DNA from: Mageeibacillus sp.
GTDB taxonomy: Bacteria; Bacillota; Clostridia; Saccharofermentanales; Saccharofermentanaceae
NCBI GenBank assembly: GCA_022484595.1
Contig: JAKVLB010000001.1
Coordinates: 414,502-478,501, forward strand
Direction of reading: 5' to 3'
Length of the DNA: 64,000 bases
The notes beneath the pieces were generated by a model. It was not told the origin of the DNA. It searched no databases and worked only from the letters and a program-made list of their open reading frames with translations. Shown here piece by piece: positions 29,221 to 38,154 of the stretch. How positions within the stretch are numbered: the stretch's first letter is position 1; the number at the start of each line of letters is the position of its first letter. Position numbers and translations under genes: made by a program.

Positions 29221-30734
29221 AATCTTCCAGCCTCAGCTTTCTCAACAGCTTCTCCGGCAACCTCAAAATCATCATAATGAATTGTCCTGTCGGCGAAAAT
29301 CTGGTAATCCTCATGTCCCTTGCCCGCTATAAGCACCGTGTCTCCCTTTCGGGCGATTGCTATTGCTCTGTAAATTGCTTCGGTACGGTCTTCGATTATC
29401 TCGTAGTATCCGTCGGTCTTGTCTATTCCGGTCCTGATATCAGCAAGAATCGCCGCCGGTTCTTCTTTTCGCGGATTATCGGACGTAATAATCGTTATGT
29501 CAGAGAGCCTCCCCGATGTCTCTCCCATCTCGAACCTTCTTGAGCGCGCACGGTTGCCACCGCATCCGAACAGTGTGATCAGACGGCCCTCAGTGTACTC
29601 TCTCAATGTGCTGATAACACTTTCAAGCGCCGCAGCATTATGCGCGTAGTCAACCAGAATACTGATTCCGAGACTGTTCGGCACCGGCTGAACTCTTCCG
29701 GGAACACTGACCACGGCAAGCGCCGACTTAACAGATTCAAACCCGACTCCCAGAACACCCGCGCAGCAGATGGCACACAGAGCATTGTACACATTGAATT
29801 CACCGGGGAGTGCCACAAACAGCTCACCGTTATAAAACGGGCTAACAATTGTAAAACCTGTCCCGGTAATATGCCCTCTTCTTTCCTTGCGGAGGTTTAC
29901 TGCGCGAACGTCAGCGCCTTCCTCAAGTCCGTAGGTTACAATTCTGCATTTGCCTTCCGCATATTCCGTTACCCTTCCGGCGCAGTGACAGTCGCGGTTG
30001 ATTATCCCGTATTCACAGTTATCAAACAGCCTGAGCTTACAATTCAGATAATCTTCCATGTCCGGATGTTCATTCTGAGAAATGTGGTCTTCGTATAAAT
30101 TGGTGAAACAGGCGCACTTGTATCTGAGTCCGTAAACCCTGTCAAGCTTAAGTCCCTGAGAAGATACTTCCATGACAAGATCTGTCGCGCCGCTGTCCAC
30201 CATACCTCTCATCATACTGTATATCTCATGGGATTCCGGTGTTGTATGTTCCGAATGTATTCTCTTATCGCCGACCATATTCACAACTGTGCCCATCAGT
30301 CCGGCTTTAATTCCGGACTGCTCGAGAATCGCCCTGAGCATAAATGTTGACGTCGTCTTGCCCTTGGTGCCGGTTATTCCGCATATCCGAAGTTTCTCTT
30401 CAGGGTGTCCGGATATTGCGGCGGTTACCTGTGCAAGGGTCCGGCGGGTATCTGCGGCAGCGACAGTAACACATCCGGTCTTCTCAGACAGAGCTCTGAG
30501 GGCAGAATCATCCAGCCTGCCGTTGTTCTCCTGTACCAGAACCGCAGCCGCGCCGCAGTCTGACACGCAGGATTCGACATAATCATGGCCGTCTGACGTG
30601 AAGCCTTTTATTGCAACAAACATACCGCCCCTGGTAATCTTACGGGAGTCATATTCAACTGAACTTATATCAGTTCCGGCATCACCGGCAACGATACGGC
30701 ATCCGGTGTTCTCTAATATATCTGACAAACGCAT
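29217..30734 (-). CDS. murE: UDP-MurNAc-tripeptide synthetase MurE
   Basis: Adds the third residue of the stem peptide. 505 residues. ATP site ICGITGTKGKTTSTFMLRAIL; the substrate motif reads DNPR (TSDNPRKEEPAAI), which in characterised MurE enzymes marks meso-diaminopimelate as the amino acid added. The peptidoglycan is therefore probably mDAP-type. Tight overlap with murF; 126-base AT-rich gap to the PBP gene upstream. Confidence 0.95.
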   Translation of the reverse strand: MRLSDILENTGCRIVAGDAGTDISSVEYDSRKITRGGMFVAIKGFTSDGHDYVESCVSDCGAAAVLVQENNGRLDDSALRALSEKTGCVTVAAADTRRTLAQVTAAISGHPEEKLRICGITGTKGKTTSTFMLRAILEQSGIKAGLMGTVVNMVGDKRIHSEHTTPESHEIYSMMRGMVDSGATDLVMEVSSQGLKLDRVYGLRYKCACFTNLYEDHISQNEHPDMEDYLNCKLRLFDNCEYGIINRDCHCAGRVTEYAEGKCRIVTYGLEEGADVRAVNLRKERRGHITGTGFTIVSPFYNGELFVALPGEFNVYNALCAICCAGVLGVGFESVKSALAVVSVPGRVQPVPNSLGISILVDYAHNAAALESVISTLREYTEGRLITLFGCGGNRARSRRFEMGETSGRLSDITIITSDNPRKEEPAAILADIRTGIDKTDGYYEIIEDRTEAIYRAIAIARKGDTVLIAGKGHEDYQIFADRTIHYDDFEVAGEAVEKAEAGRL

Positions 30735-30860
30735 GTATCAAAGGCTCCTTGTTAACTCATATTCTGACCTACTAATATTAAAACAAATAATATTAATATT
30801 TATATGGCAATTGGAAGAAATTTAATATTCAGTCAGACACGTTTTATGTGAAAGATACCG

Positions 30861-33323
30861 TTATGGTTCTGAAGTCGTAGTTTCTTCCGGTGTTGTACCG
30901 TTACCCTGATCCGGAGGAAGCGTTGTCTCTGTCACTATGCCATCCTCATTCTGACCGGCATTACCGTCAGTCACCGTATCCGAACTGCCTGCCGCATCAG
31001 TGGCAGACGTACCCTGCTGCGCCTGCAATGCCGGATCGCTGGACAGCGTGACCTTGATAATATCTCCGGCAAGCACCGTGGCGCCGCTGTCTTCGCTCTG
31101 CGCGATACATGAACCTGAGACGTCGCCTTCAACCTTGCAGTTGAGATCAAGTTTGATGCAGGCTTCAATGCACTCGATTGCGGACATTCCTGACATATTG
31201 GGGACGCGGGTAGTCAGCATCTGGTCTTCGGTAACTCCATCCGGATACATAACGACAACGCCTGTCTTATACAGAGTCTGGGTATCGTCCGGATATGTTC
31301 TCGCGATGACCGTATCGGCCGTCATATCAAGCGTTCCGTAAATTGCGGTAAGTCCGTTCGTAGAAATTCTTGATGAAGCCTCGGATGCCGTCATTCCGCT
31401 GACCTGTTGTACATAATATTCTGTCATAAGCTGATCATATTCATCCTCGTCGAAAACACGTTCAACGCCCATATAGGTCAGTGTGCCTTCAACTATTTTC
31501 GCCGCTGTTGAAGCTGCCGAAGAAGAGCCTACAGAATGATCCTTAGGCTTATTGATAACAACGAGAACCGCTATCTTAGGGTTATTTGACGGAGCATAGC
31601 ATGAGAAGGAAAGAACGTGCGAACCTGCGAGCTCGCCGGTCTCGATGGTGGACGTGGAAGTCTTGCCGGCAACGGAATATCCGACAACCTGTCCCGCTGA
31701 ACCGGTTCCGTCGGATACAACGCCTTCCATGAGCTTTCTTACTCTTGCGCAGGTATTCTCCGAGAAAACCGTCCTTACGACCTGAGGTTCAATTTCATCA
31801 ACAATATTTCCGTCCTGATCAGTTATATATTTCGCGATGTGAGGCACAAGCAGATCTCCGCCGTTGATAATCGCACAGTATGATGAAAGAAGCTGAATCG
31901 GTGTTACAGTAGCCGACTCGCCGTATGCGAGAACAGCCATATCGATCTCCTTAGGATCAGTATGGAAAATACCTTTGCCTTCGGCAGGAAGGTCAATTCC
32001 GGTTCTGTCGTAGAAACCAAGCATGCGGACATATGAATAATACTTGCTTACGCCGATCCTGTATGCCAGCTGAGTGAATATCGGGTTGCATGAATTCTCA
32101 AACGCTTTTGTAAGCGTCTCATCGCCGTGGTTATATCCGCCGGTCTTCTGAAGCCAGCATGAAATGGTGTAGTCGCTTGATACCGCTATCGGGGCATCGC
32201 TGAACACCTCGTCTTCTGTTGTAAGATTCTCTTCAAATGCCATGCAGGTTGTGAGCGCCTTGAAAGTTGAACCCGGCTCGTATGTATCGGATACGCAGCG
32301 GTTTCTCCAGCAGTTCGCCATAAGATACTGAACCTGTTCATCGGTTGTCATTGCGTTCCATGTGAGCTGATCCATTCCGTAAGGCATGGCGTAAGGATTG
32401 TTAAGGTCATAATCAGGAAGTGATACCATAGCGTAAACGGCACCCGTATAAGGATTCATGACAATGGCGCAGACGCCGTCAATAGGCTGGTACTTCTCAT
32501 AGGCCTCGCGTGCAGCTTCTTCCGCAATTCTCTGAATGCTGATGTCGATGTTCGTAACTACATTCATTCCGTCTGAAGCAGCCTCTGTGGTAGCCTCAGA
32601 GTACGGCAGAACGCCACCGGTGATCTCATCTGTCTCTGAATAGCGGTAGCCGTCACTTCCGGAGAGTACATCGTTGTAATACGCTTCAAGTCCGTAAAGG
32701 CCGCTGAGCGTCTCGCCGTTGTTTCTGGCGTAGCCTACAACCTGCGAAGCAAGGCTGCCGTAGTTGTAATATCTCTGCGGGACAGCCACAAAACCGAATC
32801 CCGATACATCGTTATCATCCAGAAAAGCCGCAAAAGCGTCCTTTGTGTCAGATGGAACATTCTTTGTGATATCGCAGCCGCCTACACTGTTGCGCTCATC
32901 GGTCTTGTCTGTCGGATCCAAAGGAAGAATGGAATCCATCTTCTCGGCCGTTACACCGAGGTAGCTTACGCACGCGTCTATTATCTGATCTCTCGACAGA
33001 ACCGACGAAGACACGGAACTCGGAGAACAGACGACAGTATAGTCATATGTATTTGAAGCCAGCGGAGTTCCGTTTGAATCGTAAATCATTCCGCGGTCCG
33101 CCGAATATGTCATTAGTGTCCACTGCTGACTTGCCGCCGCATGGGCATAGGTGGCGTAGTTACTTACGGTAGTGTCATAGAGCCTGTAGCCCAGATATCC
33201 GAAACCCAGTATCATGGCGGCAAAAACAACGGTAACCGCATTTCTTGACCAGTTACCGTGTGACGCATCCGCATTTACATGAATATTTGCATTTGAAGCC
33301 GCTTCATTCTGAGCGCTTGACAT
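30861..33323 (-). CDS. Class B penicillin-binding protein with PASTA domain (FtsI/SpoVD type)
   Basis: Transpeptidase that cross-links septal peptidoglycan with FtsW. 820 residues. One N-terminal membrane segment (about 28-45), dimerisation domain, then the transpeptidase domain with SxxK in EPGSTFKALT (Ser352), SxN in ENSCNPIF, and KTS in VAGKTSTS in place of KTG. A PASTA-like region follows near 640-765 (PNMSGMSAIECIEACIKLDLNCKVEG), then a Ser/Thr/Pro/Glu-rich C-terminal tail. Position after ftsL in the cluster supports a division or sporulation role. Confidence 0.93.
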   Translation of the reverse strand: MSSAQNEAASNANIHVNADASHGNWSRNAVTVVFAAMILGFGYLGYRLYDTTVSNYATYAHAAASQQWTLMTYSADRGMIYDSNGTPLASNTYDYTVVCSPSSVSSSVLSRDQIIDACVSYLGVTAEKMDSILPLDPTDKTDERNSVGGCDITKNVPSDTKDAFAAFLDDNDVSGFGFVAVPQRYYNYGSLASQVVGYARNNGETLSGLYGLEAYYNDVLSGSDGYRYSETDEITGGVLPYSEATTEAASDGMNVVTNIDISIQRIAEEAAREAYEKYQPIDGVCAIVMNPYTGAVYAMVSLPDYDLNNPYAMPYGMDQLTWNAMTTDEQVQYLMANCWRNRCVSDTYEPGSTFKALTTCMAFEENLTTEDEVFSDAPIAVSSDYTISCWLQKTGGYNHGDETLTKAFENSCNPIFTQLAYRIGVSKYYSYVRMLGFYDRTGIDLPAEGKGIFHTDPKEIDMAVLAYGESATVTPIQLLSSYCAIINGGDLLVPHIAKYITDQDGNIVDEIEPQVVRTVFSENTCARVRKLMEGVVSDGTGSAGQVVGYSVAGKTSTSTIETGELAGSHVLSFSCYAPSNNPKIAVLVVINKPKDHSVGSSSAASTAAKIVEGTLTYMGVERVFDEDEYDQLMTEYYVQQVSGMTASEASSRISTNGLTAIYGTLDMTADTVIARTYPDDTQTLYKTGVVVMYPDGVTEDQMLTTRVPNMSGMSAIECIEACIKLDLNCKVEGDVSGSCIAQSEDSGATVLAGDIIKVTLSSDPALQAQQGTSATDAAGSSDTVTDGNAGQNEDGIVTETTLPPDQGNGTTPEETTTSEP

Positions 33324-33346
33324 CTGTTTCTTCCGTCCCTCCGTAA

Positions 33347-34030
33347 TTACGCATCCGGGTGTGACTGATAATAAGCGGCAAGAGCGCTCTCGGCATCTTC
33401 GATTACTTCGTCATTTATTCCGTCCATATTATATGTTACCACTGTTTTCAGAGAATCATTGTTCGGAACCGGAAGATTTACAACCTGATTCTGGTTAGGA
33501 TCCTGCATTCCAAGCGCCAAAGCCTGAGCGCGTACAGTATCCATATCGGTTACGCCGTTGGCATGTTCCTCAGCGTCAAGAATCTGGGTCTTAAGTGAGC
33601 CTATATCATCCCTGAGATTTGAATTATCCCGCGCCAGCTCAGAAAGCTCCGTTTGAGGAAACAGAAGCATCATAACAAAGAAACCGGCAAGAACTATTAT
33701 TCCGACTACAACGCCGGTCTCAAAAGCCGTACGGGCAGTAAGTTTGCGCGCTTTCCGAGCCTTCTCGATACGGAATCTGTCATCCTCATGTTCAAGCATC
33801 AATTCGCGGCTTCTGCGGCTGACATCGGCGTAACTGATAAGTTTGATGTTGTCAGGTACAATCTCGAGCTTCTCATCTTCATATATTCTGTCAGGCAGCG
33901 GAATCACCTCTCCGTTGCGGTAGGCGAGTCTGGTTTTTCGCGCATTGACCGACTCGGATAAATCCTTATCCGTTATAACAGGTCTTTGCACCTTATGATT
34001 ATTCAGCTCTCTGCGTTCCCTGACTGCCAT
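33347..34030 (-). CDS. ftsL: FtsL-like cell division protein
   Basis: 227 residues: basic cytoplasmic N terminus of about 103 residues, one membrane segment (104-124), then a coiled-coil start (LSELARDNSNLRDDIGSLKTQILDAEE) followed by a 70-residue acidic extension. Sequence similarity to FtsL is weak, as usual, but topology, the coiled coil and position between rsmH and the PBP match FtsL of the FtsL-DivIC-DivIB complex. The N-terminal and C-terminal parts are longer than in Bacillus FtsL. Confidence 0.7.
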   Translation of the reverse strand: MAVRERRELNNHKVQRPVITDKDLSESVNARKTRLAYRNGEVIPLPDRIYEDEKLEIVPDNIKLISYADVSRRSRELMLEHEDDRFRIEKARKARKLTARTAFETGVVVGIIVLAGFFVMMLLFPQTELSELARDNSNLRDDIGSLKTQILDAEEHANGVTDMDTVRAQALALGMQDPNQNQVVNLPVPNNDSLKTVVTYNMDGINDEVIEDAESALAAYYQSHPDA

Positions 34031-34044
34031 TGTCTCTGCTTACC

Positions 34045-35013
34045 TCAGTTATATTGTTCGTTGTCGTTGCGCTCGAAAACTCTCAGCTTCGCGCTTCGCG
34101 ATCTCGGATTTGAAGCAACTTCTTCTTCGCCCGGTTCTACAGGCTTTTTGGTGATTACCGTTCCGAGCGATTTCTTTCCGCATATGCACACCGGAAAGTC
34201 TCTCGGGCATGTACACGGATTCTCGCCCAGTCTGAAAGCTTCCTTTACAATCCTGTCTTCAAGCGAGTGAAAAGTGATTATCGAAAATCTTCCGCCGTTC
34301 TTAAGGTGTCTGATACCGTTGGTCGACAGTCTCTCAAGACCTGAGAGTTCGTGGTTGACCTCAATCCTTATAGCCTGGAAACACCTTTTCGCAGGGTGCT
34401 GGTCTTCTCCTCTGCCGTGTCCCGGCATATATTCCTTGATGGCCTCGGCAAGCTCGGTAGTCGTTGTAAACGGTCTGGTCTGTCTTCTTGCGACAATTCC
34501 GTCTGCAATCCGTCCCGAATGTCTCTCCTCACCGTAAGTCCTGAATACTCTCTCAAGGCTGTCTCTCGAATAGTTGTTTACAACATATTCCGCCGTAAGT
34601 CCGCCGGTTGTATCCATTCTCATATCCAGCGGTCCGTCAGACATGTAGGAGAATCCTCTCTCGGCATGATCCAGCTGATATGACGACACTCCGAGATCCG
34701 CGAGTATTCCGTCGACCTTCTTTATCTTCATGCTGTCAAGGACATTATCTATATCGCCGTAGTCCGATTTTACTGGCATCCAGTTGATTCTCGCGAAATC
34801 GTCTTTGCGCAGCATGCAGGTTGCAAGTGCGGCATCGTCCTTGTCAATCGAAATCAGTGTGCCGTTTTCACCCAGCTTTGCCGCGATTGCGGCCGAGTGT
34901 CCGCCGCCGCCCGCCGTGCAGTCGACATATACACCGTCAGGCTTGATGTTGAGCGAATCAACAGCCTCGTTAAGCAGCACCGAAATATGTTTAAAATCAG
35001 AGTCCTTCGACAT
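34045..35013 (-). CDS. rsmH: 16S rRNA (cytosine(1402)-N4)-methyltransferase RsmH
   Basis: 322 residues from ATG 35013; a TTG at 35037 is a less likely longer start. MraW signature: HISVLLNEAVDSLNIKPDGVYVDCTAGGGGHSAAI, DLGVSSYQLD, and the C-terminal RSRSAKLRVFER. Methylates C1402 of 16S rRNA. The start overlaps the end of mraZ by 17 bases. Confidence 0.96.
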   Translation of the reverse strand: MSKDSDFKHISVLLNEAVDSLNIKPDGVYVDCTAGGGGHSAAIAAKLGENGTLISIDKDDAALATCMLRKDDFARINWMPVKSDYGDIDNVLDSMKIKKVDGILADLGVSSYQLDHAERGFSYMSDGPLDMRMDTTGGLTAEYVVNNYSRDSLERVFRTYGEERHSGRIADGIVARRQTRPFTTTTELAEAIKEYMPGHGRGEDQHPAKRCFQAIRIEVNHELSGLERLSTNGIRHLKNGGRFSIITFHSLEDRIVKEAFRLGENPCTCPRDFPVCICGKKSLGTVITKKPVEPGEEEVASNPRSRSAKLRVFERNDNEQYN

Positions 35014-35434
35014 AGTACTTCGTATCCAGCCCTTCAATATTGCTCAGATCGTGATCCTCGTTCTCATAGAAGCTCTTCGAACATATGTCGAGCTTCCCGT
35101 CATCATTAAATACGCAGATCTCATCTCCGGCTTTGGCGAAAATTCTTTCCCACAGCTCGGCATTAACAGCGATTCTTCCCTGTGAATCAACACTGACTTC
35201 AGAAGCCTCGCCGATAATTGCCCTCTTAATCTTTCGGACATTAGGATCCATCGAGTTAAGTTTTCCCAATTGTTCCACGATTCTCTCAAAATGCTTTTTT
35301 GTGTAGACACAAAGATAACCGACATCAAGACTGTTGGTTACTACCAGATCAGTCCCCATTGTCTCTTTCTGCTTTGCAGGAACGAAAAACCTTCCCTTAG
35401 CATCAATTTTCTTAGTGTCACGTGCCAAAACCAC
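34997..35434 (-). CDS. mraZ: Division/cell wall cluster regulator MraZ
   Basis: 145 residues with two SpoVT/AbrB-like MraZ repeats (DTKKIDAKGRFFVPAKQKETMG; VDSQGRIAVNAELWERIF). Ring-forming DNA-binding protein that represses its own cluster by binding repeats in the leader. First gene of the mraZ-rsmH-ftsL-PBP-mur cluster. Confidence 0.95.
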   Translation of the reverse strand: MVLARDTKKIDAKGRFFVPAKQKETMGTDLVVTNSLDVGYLCVYTKKHFERIVEQLGKLNSMDPNVRKIKRAIIGEASEVSVDSQGRIAVNAELWERIFAKAGDEICVFNDDGKLDICSKSFYENEDHDLSNIEGLDTKYYVEGL

Positions 35435-35481
35435 ATCTCCGCTTGAAATTATTTGTGCAAGAGGTAATATCAGTTGAAATG

Positions 35482-35506
35482 TTTTACTGACACTTTCCTC
35501 TACTTT
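35482..35506 (-). promoter_or_regulatory. Possible MraZ-binding repeats in the mraZ leader
   Basis: On the minus strand AAAGT, AAAGT and TAAAA start exactly ten bases apart (AAAGTAGAGG, AAAGTGTCAG, TAAAA) about 40 bases downstream of the predicted mraZ -10 box. Short AAAGTG-type or TGGG-type repeats at 9-10 base spacing downstream of the promoter are how MraZ sites look in other bacteria. Confidence 0.35.
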
Positions 35507-35542
35507 ACTTGGGATTTGCTCCCTAATTCACCACACATTTGT

Positions 35543-35571
35543 ATTTTATTCGTAATGTGTTTTTAATTCAA
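35543..35571 (-). promoter_or_regulatory. Sigma-A promoter of mraZ
   Basis: Minus strand TTGAAT (35566-35571), 17-base spacer, TAAAAT (35543-35548). Predicted leader of about 100 bases to the mraZ ATG. Confidence 0.55.
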
Positions 35572-35770
35572 GGGTTAAGTTGTAATTTTTCGGAAATTTT
35601 GTTAATTTTCTTTGGTTACAGTATCAAAAGTTATGCTTTGAAGTCGTGCACATGCCGGCTGTAATCCGGAAACTCACCCGAAATAAAGGCAGACGGAGCA
35701 AGTCGCGGTCAGACTTAACGCTTCGGTACGACTTTTCGGGCACCCTGAATTCCGGGAAATGACAACGTGA
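35572..35770. other. Non-coding gap between the mraZ promoter and the GH32-PfkB terminator
   Basis: Part of a 400-base gene-free stretch (35435-35834). Apart from the mraZ promoter and the terminator I see no credible gene, RNA or operator here. Open frames that cross it run antisense to the fusion gene or lack a ribosome site. Confidence 0.6.
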
Positions 35771-35806
35771 ATAATAAAAAACCGCGGAAACATCTGATTT
35801 CCGCGG
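35771..35806 (-). terminator. Intrinsic terminator after the GH32-PfkB gene
   Basis: Minus-strand perfect 9-bp stem CCGCGGAAA/TTTCCGCGG (35782-35806), 7-base loop, followed by TTTTTTATT. Confidence 0.9.
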
Positions 35807-35834
35807 CAGCGTGCAATTCAATTCTAACCGGCGA

Positions 35835-38102
35835 TCAATTCTTTCCGCCGTCCGGATTCTGCATCTCCCCGTATGTCGGATATGACGGAATGGCTCCGTT
35901 TCTTCTGACAGATATCGAACAGAACCGGTTGGCAAAATCCGCGCAGTCTTTGAGAATTCTCGATGATACAGAACTAAGATCCTTGCGTCCGATGCCATTG
36001 GATTTGAGACGCCAGAGAAAAGCACCGATGAAGCCGTCGCCAGCGCCGGTTGTATCAACCGCTTCTACAGGCACCGCGGGAGAGAAAGCCGTTCCGCCGG
36101 CATTTACAACATAGGCTCCCTTGCCGCCGCAGGTGCATATCACAAGCTTGACTCTGCCGGCAAAAAGCGTAGGAATTGCAGTGCTTATGTCCGAGCTGCC
36201 TGTGATAAATTCAAGTTCTTCTTCCGATACCTTGAGAATGTCGCATTCCGGAAGAAATTCAAGAACCGCGGAGGTGAGCTTGTCTGCGGAATCCCAAAGC
36301 ATCAGGCGCAGATTCGGATCGAAGCTGATAATTGCGCCATGTGATGATGCAAGAGTTATTGCCGCTTTGTGCGCCTTCTTCATTGGAAAATCTCCGAGCG
36401 AAACACTGCAGAAATGAAGCGCATAGCAGTCATCAAACATATATGGTGAAAGCATATACGGCTCGTACAGCATATCAGCGGACGGTTTACGATAAAACGA
36501 GAACACCCTGTCACCGTCAGCCTTGAGACTGACAAACGCGAGAGCCGTGTTGGCTTCGTCAGTATAAGTGACATAGGAGGTATCGACGCCGATCTCATTC
36601 AGTTTTCCGGTAATAACTTCGCCAAACGGGTCGTTTCCAAGCTGAGTTATCATTCTGGATTTTCCGCCAAGGCGGGTGAAAGCCGCGCAGACATTCGCAG
36701 GAGCGCCGCCGACGGCAGGCGCGAATGAATCGACCTCGCAGAACTCGCATCCGGTTTTATTCGGAATAAAATCTATAAGCGCTTCTCCTATAGATACGAG
36801 AGTATCATGAAACGCAAGACCGTACAGAACTGACGTTGCGCCCTGCGCAGTCACTTTCAGTTCGCGGTATTCAGGATAGAAACGCGTTGACATGACATAC
36901 CGGCCGCCATTTATGTATATTTCTATGCCGGAGGTATCCACTATCATCCGGACATCGTCAACGCGGCCTGTTTTCGCCTTACGGACGCTTCTGCTCGCAC
37001 CTGTCTGTTCGTCTGTAAATGACAGTTCACAATGTCCGTCATCAAAAGACTCAAACTTTGCTCCGCCGATTGTCATTATAATTTCGCCTTCACCGGATCT
37101 GACAGCCTCGACTTCGAACGGAAGTCTCGCCCACTTGTCTTCGCCGACAACTTCAGCGTTGCCGCGGAGTTGCTTGAGCTCTCGTACCGGGTTCTGAAGA
37201 AGTGCTCCGTCGCCGGCAACCGTAAGCTCCCTTGGCAAAGTAAGACAATGCTGATAGCCGCTCTCGACAGTCTTGTTCCAGTAATTTGCATCTCCCATTC
37301 CCATCCATCCGATGAGAATCCGCCTTCCGTCAGGAGCTTCAAATGACTGTGGCGCATAAAAATCAAAACCGCAGTCGAGCTCGCAGTAATCGGAAAGCCC
37401 GTCTCCTTTTATTCTGAAATAGCCGCTCGAAAACGTGTTCTGGTATCTGTATTCTTCGTGGCCGATTCCCTGCGGCGATACAGTCATATAGGTATTTCCG
37501 TCAAGCTCGAAAATATCCGGGCACTCCCACATATAACCCATTCCTTCGTGCGACAGTGACTTCACAAATCTGAAACTGTCAGGAGAGTCTCCCTCATACA
37601 GCAGCACGCAGCCTCCGTTGTTAACTGTCTGAGCGCCGAGGACCATCTTCCATTTGCCGTCTTCCACCCATACCTTTGGATCCCTGACCTGAGAAGTAAC
37701 GAAATCCGGGTAATCTTCCGGACTTAAGATCACTTTCTTCCCGCCCATATCGTCTGCGTGTTCGCAGCATATATGAATTACGTTAGCGTGATTCTCCGGC
37801 GTGTTAACGTTGCCTGTGTAGAAGATGTGAAGTCTGCCGTCATATACGACAGCGCTTCCGGAATATGCACCGTCGCAGTCATAAGCGGTATCCGGAAGAA
37901 TTGACTCTCCCTTAAAATTCCACGAGAGCAGATCACTGCTCTCGTAATGACCCCATCCGCGAGGTGAATTGCCGGTTGCAGAATCCGGACTGTACTGAAA
38001 GAAAACGTGATATCTGCCATCAAAAAAACACAATCCGTTAGGATCATTAAGCCAGCCCGTGGGCGGTTCGATATGAAGCTTCTGTCTCCACTTGTAAATC
38101 AT
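35835..38102 (-). CDS. Fusion: GH32 sucrose-6-phosphate hydrolase + PfkB fructokinase
   Basis: One uninterrupted 755-residue frame with two enzymes. Residues 1-430 are a GH32 beta-fructosidase: nucleophile Asp20 (WLNDPNG), transition-state Asp141 (VRDPK), acid/base Glu193 (WECPDIF), and a C-terminal beta-sandwich. Residues 434-745 are a PfkB sugar kinase with GGAPANVCAAFTRLGG and DTTGAGD (catalytic Asp689). Together they would cleave sucrose 6-phosphate (or sucrose/fructans) and phosphorylate the released fructose to fructose 6-phosphate in the cytoplasm; no signal peptide is present. No sugar transporter or regulator lies beside it. ATG at 38102 follows GGAGAG. Confidence 0.93.
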   Translation of the reverse strand: MIYKWRQKLHIEPPTGWLNDPNGLCFFDGRYHVFFQYSPDSATGNSPRGWGHYESSDLLSWNFKGESILPDTAYDCDGAYSGSAVVYDGRLHIFYTGNVNTPENHANVIHICCEHADDMGGKKVILSPEDYPDFVTSQVRDPKVWVEDGKWKMVLGAQTVNNGGCVLLYEGDSPDSFRFVKSLSHEGMGYMWECPDIFELDGNTYMTVSPQGIGHEEYRYQNTFSSGYFRIKGDGLSDYCELDCGFDFYAPQSFEAPDGRRILIGWMGMGDANYWNKTVESGYQHCLTLPRELTVAGDGALLQNPVRELKQLRGNAEVVGEDKWARLPFEVEAVRSGEGEIIMTIGGAKFESFDDGHCELSFTDEQTGASRSVRKAKTGRVDDVRMIVDTSGIEIYINGGRYVMSTRFYPEYRELKVTAQGATSVLYGLAFHDTLVSIGEALIDFIPNKTGCEFCEVDSFAPAVGGAPANVCAAFTRLGGKSRMITQLGNDPFGEVITGKLNEIGVDTSYVTYTDEANTALAFVSLKADGDRVFSFYRKPSADMLYEPYMLSPYMFDDCYALHFCSVSLGDFPMKKAHKAAITLASSHGAIISFDPNLRLMLWDSADKLTSAVLEFLPECDILKVSEEELEFITGSSDISTAIPTLFAGRVKLVICTCGGKGAYVVNAGGTAFSPAVPVEAVDTTGAGDGFIGAFLWRLKSNGIGRKDLSSVSSRILKDCADFANRFCSISVRRNGAIPSYPTYGEMQNPDGGKN

Positions 38103-38154
38103 TGCAACTCTCCAATCCCTGATTTATCCTTGTTTACCGTATTCTACCCGGGTG

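Noticed and set aside
30735..30860. Promoter for murE in the AT-rich gap after the PBP gene
   Set aside because: Several weak -10-like boxes occur but none has a properly spaced -35; read-through from the PBP gene is simpler.
35624..36058. Minus-strand open frame crossing the 3' end of the GH32-PfkB gene
   Set aside because: It overlaps the fusion gene and its terminator in another frame, has no Shine-Dalgarno and no recognisable motif.
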